Assembly (NCBI RefSeq): GCF_018263855.1
Contig: NZ_CP073318.1
Span: 7,378,001 to 7,442,000 of the forward strand
Origin: Kutzneria sp. CA-103260
GTDB lineage: Bacteria > Actinomycetota > Actinomycetes > Mycobacteriales > Pseudonocardiaceae
Length of the DNA stretch: 64,000 nucleotides
Direction: 5' to 3'
Shown: positions 18,829 through 26,049 of the stretch, one piece after another
Position numbering within the stretch: position 1 is the stretch's first letter
Layout: the number at the start of each line of letters is the position of its first letter
The notes under the pieces: generated by a model
The model's database searches: none
Seen by the model: only the letters and a program-made list of their open reading frames with translations
Told to the model about the DNA's origin: nothing
Position numbers and translations under genes: made by a program

Positions 18829-19591
18829 GCGGCCACCCTGCCCAGACGCCGAATCCGTTGCTCTGCCCGGCAAACCGAAGTCGCGAGTCGGCGCGCGACC
18901 TCGCCACGATGAAGATCCACGCCCACAGTCTGTTGCCGGTGACCGGCCCGCAAAAGGGGGCCATACATCTGGCCCCGTACTCATTCTACAGCCGTGCTCG
19001 CATTCTCGGCCGTATCCCCGAGACGCCTCGTGTCACCGTCAGCCGAACACCTCCTTTCGTATGAGGCGCCGGGTGCGCACTCCCGACTGCTCACACTTGT
19101 CGACGATTCCCAGGTTCCACTGGTTGGCAGTGCCCTCCAAGAGGCCATACCGGTGGCCACCTCGTCGGCCGCCCCGGACCCGCCGAGGGTGAGACGCGGT
19201 CGCCGTCGACCGTCCCGGCGCCCGCCACCCCATGGCACCGAACGTCCACAAAGGACCACACGCCGGCCGGCGCCGGCCGGACCGACGCGCCTGACGCAAC
19301 ATCGAATTTCCCCAGAAGACAAATGACTGTAGCAAGACTTTCCCCGCCGCGGCGGGACGATCGTGGCCACATTCCGCCATGGTGCGGGAAAGACAGCCGC
19401 GCACCGCTCCGGACCCGAGTGTCGATCAGCGTCGTCGGCGCTACCGCGCCGATGACGTGATTCGGCCGCCGAAAACGCGAATCGGCCAAGTGCGCCCGTT
19501 GACGGGCCAGGATTTGCCCCCTAGCGTTCGGCCGTGATTCACCGGAGTCAACCAGGCGGCGCGCCGCGGTCGGCGACCCGCTGAACCGGCA
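18829..19591. other. 763-bp divergent promoter region
   Basis: It separates the PKS gene (leftward) from the LuxR-type regulator (rightward). The most perfect copy of the recurrent palindrome lies here at 18957. No gene is recognised; the open frames on both strands are low-complexity. Confidence 0.5.
18957..18976. promoter_or_regulatory. palindrome GGGGCCA-N6-TGGCCCC (site 3)
   Basis: Perfect 7-bp arms with a six-base spacer (TACATC), 129 bp upstream of the PKS start and in the divergent region shared with the LuxR regulator. This position suits an operator better than a terminator, since no gene ends nearby. Confidence 0.55.
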
Positions 19592-22003
19592 ATGGCGGAA
19601 GTCGACCCCGGTGACGCCGCCGTTCATCCAGCGGATCCCTTGGTGGGCAGCGTGACAAAACCAGCAGACTCGTCGACACGGCGGCGGACGGGCAACATGC
19701 CGGCCGAGGTCACCAGCTTCGTCGGCCGCCAGCGGGAGATCGCCGACGTCAAGCGGTGGTTGTCGCAGCGTCCGCTGGTCACGCTCACCGGGGTGGGTGG
19801 CGTCGGCAAGACCAGGGTCGCCCTGCGCGCCGCCCGCGAGCTGCGGCGGTCCTTCACCGATGGGGTGTGGCTCGTCCAGCTCGCCGGGCTCCACGATCGC
19901 GGCCTGGTGGCGCACACGGTGGCAGCGACGCTGAAGGCATACGACAACACCGGACGGGAGGTGTCCGCGGTCCTCGCCGACTACCTGCGCGATCGCCGAC
20001 TGTTGCTGGTGTTGGACAGCTGCGAGCACCTGGTGGACGCATGCGCCCGGCTCGTCGAGGCAGTGCTGGCGGCCGCGCCGGGACTGCGCGTGCTGGTGAC
20101 CAGCCGGCAGCCGCTGCGGACCCCCGGAGAACACGTCCTGCCCATCCCACCGCTGACGACCCCGAACCCCGAACGGCCGTTGCGACCGGACCAGGACAAC
20201 CGTTACCCGGCCATGACACTGTTCGCGGCCCGGGCGGCAGCCGCGGCGCCGGACTTCGAACTCACCTCGGCCAACTGGGCTCAGGTCGCGCTGCTGTGCC
20301 ACCGACTCGACGGGATCCCGTTGGCGATCGAGCTGGCGGCGGTGCGGGTACGCGTGCTGGGGCTTCGCCAGATCCTGGACCGCATGCAGGACCGCTACCA
20401 GTTGCTGATCACGCGGCGCTGGGGCGGGTCGTCGGGCCGGCACCGGGCGCTGCTCGCGACCGTCGAGTGGAGCTACGACCTGTGCACCCGCCAGGAGCGA
20501 CTGTTGTGGGCCAGGGCATCCGTCTTCGCCGGGAGCTTCGACCTGCGGGCGGCGCAAATGATCTGTTCCGGCGACGGCATCTTCCCCGACGAGGTCTCCG
20601 ACGCGGCGGCGGGACTGGTCGAGAAGTCGGTGCTGACCTGCCAGCGCGGACCCGATGGCCGGCGCTACCGGATGCTGGAGACGTTGCGGCAGTTCGGCGC
20701 GGACCGGCTGGCCGCGGACGAGGAGCGACTGACGTTGCGCCGCCGGCACCGCGACTGGTTCCTCCAGGTGGCGCGGTCCTGCGAGCGGGACTGGTTCGGC
20801 CAGGACCAGGAGCGGACGTTTCGCCGCACGCACGAGGAAAAGGACAACCTCCGGGCCGCGCTGGAGTTCTGCCTCACCGCACGGGGCCAGTCCCAGATCG
20901 GGCTGGGGCTGGCCGGCACGCTGTATTTCTACTGGGTTGGCTGCGGCTTCCTGGCCGAGGGGCGCCGCTGGCTGGACCGGGCCCTGGCACTGGACACCAG
21001 CCCGAGCCAAGCACGGGCCAAGGCGCTGTGGGTCAACGCCTACCTGTGCATCCTGCAGGGCGACTTCGCCGCCGCGATGCCGATGCTGCGCGAGTGCCTG
21101 GCCATGTCGGAGGTGCTTCGCAGCGACCTGCCGGCGGCGTACGCGGTGCACCGGTTCGGCTGCGTCGCCCTGTTGACCGGCAACCACGTGCGCGCCCAAG
21201 CGCTGTTCGAGGACGCGATCCGCCGCTACGCCGCGCTCGGTGAGCTGAACAGCAATGTGATCATGGCTTGGATCGAGCTGGCCATGGTCTCCGCGTTCCG
21301 CGGCGACCTCGACGGGGCGGTCGAGCTCTGTCTGCGGACGCAGCGCGTCTGCCTGGCGCACGGCGAGCGGTGGGCCTACTCCTACGCCCTGTACGTGTTG
21401 GCCTTCGCGGCGTGCACCAGGGGCGACCTGAGCGAGGCGATCCGTGACGCACGGGAGTGCGTCCGCATCAACCACATCTTCCGCGACCTCGTGGGCATCG
21501 TGCTCCCCATCGAGCTGCTCGCGCTGTTGGAGGCGTTGACGGGTGCGGCGGACCGAGCGGCGGTGTTGCAGGGCTCCGCCCGCACCATCTGGTCGTCGGT
21601 CGGTCTTGCCCTTTTCGGCTCGAACTACTTCAACGCCAGCCATGACACCTGCCAGGAGCTCGCCCGGAACGCGCTCGGGGACACGGGGTACGAGGCTGGC
21701 TTCCGCCAGGGCACCGAACTCACGCTGGACGAGGCGGTCGCCTACGCGCTGGGTGACACGACGCAGAGCATCGAGGACGACGCCGAGCAACCGGTAGCGC
21801 CGCCGGCGACACCGCTGACCAAACGCGAGTTCCAGGTGGCCAGACTCATCGCCGACGGACTGTCCAACAAGGACATCGCCGGCCGCCTGTTCATCGCCGT
21901 GCGCACCGCCGAGGGCCACGTCGCACACATCCTCACCAAACTGGGCTTCACCTCCCGCGCGCAGGTCGCCGCCTGGGTCAACGAGTGCCGGCCCGCGCAC
22001 TGA
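19592..22003 (+). CDS. LuxR-family ATPase regulator (NB-ARC plus C-terminal HTH)
   Basis: The protein is about 803 aa. After a variable N-terminus comes EVTSFVGRQREIADV, then a Walker A loop (GVGGVGKTR), a Walker B-like LLLVLDSCEH and the TSRQPLRTPGEH and GIPLAIELAA blocks typical of the NB-ARC class. A TPR-like middle region follows. The C-terminus is a LuxR helix-turn-helix (TKREFQVARLIADGLSNKDI, RTAEGHVAHILTKLGFTSRA). The true start may be one of several downstream codons, as no clear ribosome-binding site precedes the first ATG. Its divergent position suggests it controls the PKS gene. Confidence 0.88.
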   Translation: MAEVDPGDAAVHPADPLVGSVTKPADSSTRRRTGNMPAEVTSFVGRQREIADVKRWLSQRPLVTLTGVGGVGKTRVALRAARELRRSFTDGVWLVQLAGLHDRGLVAHTVAATLKAYDNTGREVSAVLADYLRDRRLLLVLDSCEHLVDACARLVEAVLAAAPGLRVLVTSRQPLRTPGEHVLPIPPLTTPNPERPLRPDQDNRYPAMTLFAARAAAAAPDFELTSANWAQVALLCHRLDGIPLAIELAAVRVRVLGLRQILDRMQDRYQLLITRRWGGSSGRHRALLATVEWSYDLCTRQERLLWARASVFAGSFDLRAAQMICSGDGIFPDEVSDAAAGLVEKSVLTCQRGPDGRRYRMLETLRQFGADRLAADEERLTLRRRHRDWFLQVARSCERDWFGQDQERTFRRTHEEKDNLRAALEFCLTARGQSQIGLGLAGTLYFYWVGCGFLAEGRRWLDRALALDTSPSQARAKALWVNAYLCILQGDFAAAMPMLRECLAMSEVLRSDLPAAYAVHRFGCVALLTGNHVRAQALFEDAIRRYAALGELNSNVIMAWIELAMVSAFRGDLDGAVELCLRTQRVCLAHGERWAYSYALYVLAFAACTRGDLSEAIRDARECVRINHIFRDLVGIVLPIELLALLEALTGAADRAAVLQGSARTIWSSVGLALFGSNYFNASHDTCQELARNALGDTGYEAGFRQGTELTLDEAVAYALGDTTQSIEDDAEQPVAPPATPLTKREFQVARLIADGLSNKDIAGRLFIAVRTAEGHVAHILTKLGFTSRAQVAAWVNECRPAH

Positions 22004-22072
22004 GCGCCCGTCAGCTCGGCGGCGACAGCTTCCTGTTCCGCGCGGTGAATCCGGGGTGGCGCACCGATCGCC

Positions 22073-23146
22073 TCATGTGTACCGGCTCAGCTCGTGGAAG
22101 AAGTCGTCGACGACGCGTAGCTCGCCGCTGCGCGCCACCTCGTCGTAGACGTACTTGCCCAGCACCACGTCGAGCACGCCGAGGCCGAACGGCGAGAACA
22201 CCAGCGGCCGGTCCACCGGCAGGCTCACCCGTCCGTCCATCACGTCGTCCAGCGTGCCGCACAGGAAATCCCGATTGCCCGCCCGGCGCTCGGCCAGCGC
22301 CATCGAGGTGTTGGTCGTCAGGCAGTGCTCGACGTCGTCGACGATGTTGACCGAGGCGAGCACGATCTCCGGCGTGAGATCGCGCTGGGACATGTGCAGC
22401 ACCAACGGGTTGTGCTCGAACCAGGACAGGTCGCCGACGTGCGGCCTGGTGGCCACGGTGGCGAAGACCACCACGTCGCTGGTCCGGATCAGCCGCTCGG
22501 CGCTGTGGTGCTCGGTTATCCGGCCGGCCGCGCCCGATCGCTCGAGGTAGCCGCGGAAGCCGGCCACGCTGTCCGACGCCGGGTCGTACACGCCGGTCTC
22601 GTCGAACGACCAGCCGGTGGCCGCCAGGTAGGTGTGGATGTAGCGGGCGATCAGACCCGTCCCGAAGAACCCGATGCGCGCTGGGCGCGGCCGGGCGCAG
22701 CTGAGCCACTCGGCCGCCAGTGCCGCCAACGCCGCCGTCCTGGTGGCGCTGATGATCGAGCCTTCCATGCAGGCGAACGGGTAGCCGGTGTCGTGGTCGT
22801 TGAGAATCAGCACGGCCGACGCGCGCGGGAGGCCGGCCGCCACGTTGCCGGGGAAACTGGAGATCCACTTCACGCCGTCCACCCCCACCTGGCCGCCGAT
22901 CGACGCGGGCAGCGCGGTAATCCGGCAGGACGGCCGGTCGGGCAGGCGCAGGAAACAGGAACGTGGATTCTCCGTGCTGCTACCGAAGCAGTGCAGCCGA
23001 TAAGCGTCGTCGATCACCTCGACGACCTGGTCCTCGCACCCCGTCAGCACCCGCTGCACCTGTGCGCCGGAAATCACGGCGAACGTCGGCGTGCTGGCGG
23101 GTGCGGAGACCGGGCAGGTCATGGCAGCGGGGTGGATTCTGGTCAT
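22073..23146 (-). CDS. sbnB: SbnB-type N-(2-amino-2-carboxyethyl)-L-glutamate dehydrogenase, left copy
   Basis: The protein has 357 aa and belongs to the ornithine cyclodeaminase/mu-crystallin family. SbnB oxidatively cleaves ACEGA to L-2,3-diaminopropionate (Dap), 2-oxoglutarate and NADH. Family blocks include VDGVKWISSFP near the N-terminus, ASAVLILNDHDTGYPFAC and the NAD-binding loop IGFFGTGLIARYIHTYL. It is a close paralogue of the protein at 50795-51850, with long identical stretches. Its start overlaps the stop of a tiny upstream frame (ATGA). No SbnA gene adjoins this copy, so ACEGA would have to come from the right-hand SbnA. Confidence 0.88.
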   Translation of the reverse strand: MTRIHPAAMTCPVSAPASTPTFAVISGAQVQRVLTGCEDQVVEVIDDAYRLHCFGSSTENPRSCFLRLPDRPSCRITALPASIGGQVGVDGVKWISSFPGNVAAGLPRASAVLILNDHDTGYPFACMEGSIISATRTAALAALAAEWLSCARPRPARIGFFGTGLIARYIHTYLAATGWSFDETGVYDPASDSVAGFRGYLERSGAAGRITEHHSAERLIRTSDVVVFATVATRPHVGDLSWFEHNPLVLHMSQRDLTPEIVLASVNIVDDVEHCLTTNTSMALAERRAGNRDFLCGTLDDVMDGRVSLPVDRPLVFSPFGLGVLDVVLGKYVYDEVARSGELRVVDDFFHELSRYT

Positions 23147-23238
23147 CCGTTACTCACCCGCACCGGGTCGCCATAGTGCTCTTTGGCCCCGCGCTCTCCT
23201 GTGTCGGCGGCGAGGCGGGGCTGGGGACCGGTTCTCAT
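23143..23238 (-). CDS. possible 31-aa coupled peptide or 3' relic of an oxygenase gene
   Basis: This tiny frame begins MRTGPQPRLAAD, preceded by AGAAGGTG at good spacing, and its TGA overlaps the sbnB start (ATGA). In the right-hand operon the oxygenase gene ends with the same ATGA overlap, and the last 22 bases are alike (GTG, GGTGA and CGGATGAC in register). It may therefore be what remains of a deleted oxygenase gene, or just a coupling leader. The function is unknown. Confidence 0.3.
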   Translation of the reverse strand: MRTGPQPRLAADTGERGAKEHYGDPVRVSNG

Positions 23239-23243
23239 GGGCC

Positions 23244-23276
23244 TCACACCTTCTGAGGTCGGGGATTGGTGTTCAT
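23244..23276 (-). CDS. 10-codon frame overlapping the NRPS stop (MNTNPRPQKV)
   Basis: An ATG overlaps the NRPS stop (ATGA) and encodes only ten residues. In the right-hand operon a 36-aa frame starts at the same place with a similar beginning (MNTTPP). The shared position suggests this is the truncated counterpart. A stand-alone functional peptide of this size is unlikely. Confidence 0.3.
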   Translation of the reverse strand: MNTNPRPQKV

Positions 23277-25738
23277 CGGGAAGCCAGCAGCTGGGCCAGG
23301 TCGGCGAGCACCGGGTTGCGGGTGACGTCACCCAGGGACACCGCGCGGTCGAGGCTGATCACCAACCGCACCGCCGACAGCGACGTGCCGCCCCGGTCGA
23401 AGAAGTGGTCGTGCCGGCCGATCTGGTCCGCTCGCATGCCGAGCGCCTTCGCCCACGCGACCGCCAGCCGCCGCTCGGTCGGCGTGCTCGGCGAGTCGCG
23501 ATCCGGCTCGGCGGCGGCGTGCTCCGCGGCGCGCGTCGCCAACGTCCTTCGGTCGATGGTGCCGTTGGCGGTCAGCGGCAGACTCCGCAACCAGTGGAAC
23601 GCTGCGGGAACCATGTGCTCGGGCAGCGACTGCGCCAGCCGGCCCCGCAACACGTCGGCATCCACCGGCGCGGGTCCGTCGTAGTAGGCGATCAGATGGT
23701 CGCTCAGGTCGTTGCGCCCGGCGACGACCACCACGCCCGCACGGACACCGGGCGCCCGCGACAGGACCGTCTCGATCTCGCCGATCTCGACTCGGCAGCC
23801 ACGGATCTTGACCTGATGGTCACGGCGACCGAGGAACTCCAGCTTGCCCTCGGGGAGCCACCGGCCGTAGTCGCCGCCCCGGTAGAGGCGTTCGCCCTCC
23901 CGGTGCGGATCGGTCAGGAACGCCGACCGGGTGCGCTCCGGATCGTTGACGTAGCCCCGGCCGACGCAGACCCCGGAGAACACGATCGCGCCGGGGGCGC
24001 CGAGCGGCACCGGCGACAGGTGCTCGTCGACCACGTAGGTGCGAATGTTGTTGACGCACCGACCGAGCGGGACGCGGTCCCCCGCCGGCGGCGCGGTCAT
24101 CACCTCGTGGTGGGTGTCGTCCGAGGTCTCGGTCGACCCGTACGCGTTGACTAGACTGATCCCGGGTTGGGCGGCGAACCAGCGCCGCGCGAGGTCCGTG
24201 CGCAACTCCTCGCCGGTGACCGACACGAATCTCAGGTCCGGCAGCGAGCGAGGGGTGTGCTCCAGCCAGGTCAACACGACGTCGAGGTAGAACGGCACGA
24301 CCTGGAGCACGGCGACCCGACCGCGCACGATGGTGTCCACGAACCGCTCGACGTCCAGGACCGCCTCCTGCTCGACCAGCAGGGTCCGCCCGCCGACCAG
24401 TAGCGCGGACAGCAGCTGCCAGAGCGAGATGTCGACGCACTGGGGCGCGGTCTGGGCGACCACCTGGCCCGCGGCGATCCGCAAATCGTCGACCTTGGCG
24501 TAGAGGTGGTTGAGCATGCCCGCGTGCTCGCACATCGCGCCCTTGGGCTCGCCGCCGGAGCCGGCGGTGAAGTAGATGTAGGCGAGTTGCTCCGGGCCGA
24601 CATGCACGCCGAGGTCGCCCTCGGCGTACGGCTGTCCGCAGGCGGCGTCGATGAAGATCAGTTCGACTCGGGACAGCGTGTCGAGGTCGTGGTCGAGCGA
24701 ACAGGTGCTGCCGAGTTCGGTCAGCACGAACCAGCAGTCGGCGCGGCGGAGCATGGCCGTGACGCGGTCGGCCGGCAGATGCGGCTCGATCGGCAGATAC
24801 ACGCCACCGGCCTTGAAGACCGCGATGACGGCGGCCATCCAGTCCAGGTTGCGCTCGGTCACCACCGCGACGACGCCCTCGCGGCGCAGCCCGCGCGCCA
24901 GCAGGGCTCGCGCCAGCCGGTTGGCCCGGGCATTGAGCTCCCGATAGGTCAGCCGCCGGTCGCCGTGCACGACGGCGACGGCGTCCGGGTGCATCCGCAC
25001 CCGCCCCTCGAACAGCTCATGGAACCGGCGGTTCGGCAGGGTCCGGCGCGGACCGGCGAGTTCCTCCAGTTGGAAGCGGTGCTCCTCGGCGGACAGCAGA
25101 CTCTGCGGCCCGTGCTCGGCATCCGGATCGGCGGCGAGCAGCATGAGCGCGGTGCGATGGTAGCCGGCGATCCTGGCGGCGCAGTCGGCGTCGAGCACAT
25201 CGGTCCGATACCGCAGCCGCAGCACGACTTGCTCGCGCTCGCGCACGACGCCCACCCGCAGTGCCGTCCGGCCGGTGAGATCGCCGTCGCCGGTCGGATC
25301 GAACACGACCTCGAACGGCTGCTCGGCCACGCCCAGCTCGCGTGCCCACTCCTCGACCGCGAAGTCCTTGTGCGCCAACAGCTCCGACTCAACACGCCGG
25401 ACGTCGCGCAGCAGCGCCCGCCAGGTGTCCCGTTCGATCGCCAGTCGACAGGGCAACGGCGGACGGCCCGGCGCCGCCACGTAACCGGTCACGATCTCCC
25501 GCTCCCCGCACAGCGCGGCAAGCACCTTGGCATGGGCCGCCAGATGCACCGCACTCGCCGGCACCGCCAGCTGATCCGCCAGCCGGCCCAGCGCGGTCGC
25601 GACGTCCTCGGGGATCGTCGAGTCATGCTCGGCGACACCCGTCTCCGGCGTGCGAGTCCAGCGTGGGATCGTGGTGGAGCCGCCGGCGAGCAGCACGCCG
25701 CGCCAGAATTCCCGGCCGGACTCCGTTGGCGTTGCCAT
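23273..25738 (-). CDS. NRPS with partial C domain, A and T domains; A10 lysine lost (left copy)
   Basis: The protein has 821 aa. Residues 1-220 resemble only the C-terminal half of a condensation domain and lack HHxxxDG. The adenylation domain covers about 225-735 and the carrier domain ends the protein (FFDRGGTSLS, Ser786). Two core motifs are altered relative to the 821-aa paralogue at 53044-55509. A3 reads TAGSGGEPKG instead of TSGSTGTPKG, and A10 reads NGTIDR, so the catalytic lysine is Thr727. Adenylation is probably impaired. The inferred specificity residues D-I-W-F-V-V-A-D-D are near those of the paralogue. AAGGAAGAGG precedes the ATG. Confidence 0.88.
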   Translation of the reverse strand: MATPTESGREFWRGVLLAGGSTTIPRWTRTPETGVAEHDSTIPEDVATALGRLADQLAVPASAVHLAAHAKVLAALCGEREIVTGYVAAPGRPPLPCRLAIERDTWRALLRDVRRVESELLAHKDFAVEEWARELGVAEQPFEVVFDPTGDGDLTGRTALRVGVVREREQVVLRLRYRTDVLDADCAARIAGYHRTALMLLAADPDAEHGPQSLLSAEEHRFQLEELAGPRRTLPNRRFHELFEGRVRMHPDAVAVVHGDRRLTYRELNARANRLARALLARGLRREGVVAVVTERNLDWMAAVIAVFKAGGVYLPIEPHLPADRVTAMLRRADCWFVLTELGSTCSLDHDLDTLSRVELIFIDAACGQPYAEGDLGVHVGPEQLAYIYFTAGSGGEPKGAMCEHAGMLNHLYAKVDDLRIAAGQVVAQTAPQCVDISLWQLLSALLVGGRTLLVEQEAVLDVERFVDTIVRGRVAVLQVVPFYLDVVLTWLEHTPRSLPDLRFVSVTGEELRTDLARRWFAAQPGISLVNAYGSTETSDDTHHEVMTAPPAGDRVPLGRCVNNIRTYVVDEHLSPVPLGAPGAIVFSGVCVGRGYVNDPERTRSAFLTDPHREGERLYRGGDYGRWLPEGKLEFLGRRDHQVKIRGCRVEIGEIETVLSRAPGVRAGVVVVAGRNDLSDHLIAYYDGPAPVDADVLRGRLAQSLPEHMVPAAFHWLRSLPLTANGTIDRRTLATRAAEHAAAEPDRDSPSTPTERRLAVAWAKALGMRADQIGRHDHFFDRGGTSLSAVRLVISLDRAVSLGDVTRNPVLADLAQLLASR

Positions 25739-25754
25739 CGCCTCTTCCTTCCGT

Positions 25755-25842
25755 CACGCCGAGCAGCCGCCAGACGGTGTTCTTGAACGAGGTGCCGTTG
25801 CCAACAGTGCGGTAGTGGTCGGGCAGCTTCCAACGGACTCCG
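25755..25842 (-). pseudogene. relic of a Pls/PosA-type terminal domain upstream of the left NRPS
   Basis: Directly before the ribosome-binding site of the left NRPS, the minus strand encodes WKLPDHYRTVGNGTSFKNTV followed by WRLLGV. This matches the Pls-type segment in the protein at 55544-58084 (NGTPLKNVAWRLLGV), and the WKLP..Y element is typical of that family. Upstream codons are not similar and there is no start. The rest of the domain is missing; the fragment joins straight onto the NRPS leader. It shows that the left operon once had the same gene order as the right one. Confidence 0.7.
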
Positions 25843-26049
25843 TCACAGCACAGACCACAACGCCCGCCACTTGTGATCGGGTTGCATCGCGGTTGTGGAC
25901 GGCGCAACCCGACACGAAGCGGCGCACCGCTGGCCGAAGTACGCCATCGTCGTGGTCTCGTCGTGTCGACGGTCTGTCTTCCCCTGGGTTGGCACGGGTA
26001 AGTTGCACCACTTGAGCCAATGCGTTTGGCGGCCAAGACGGGGTGGACG

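Noticed and set aside
11875..18912. A 2345-codon plus-strand open frame opposite the MMPL and PKS genes
   Set aside because: It is the antisense of two clearly coding genes. The product is His/Arg/Gln-rich with no domains, a known artefact of high-GC coding DNA.
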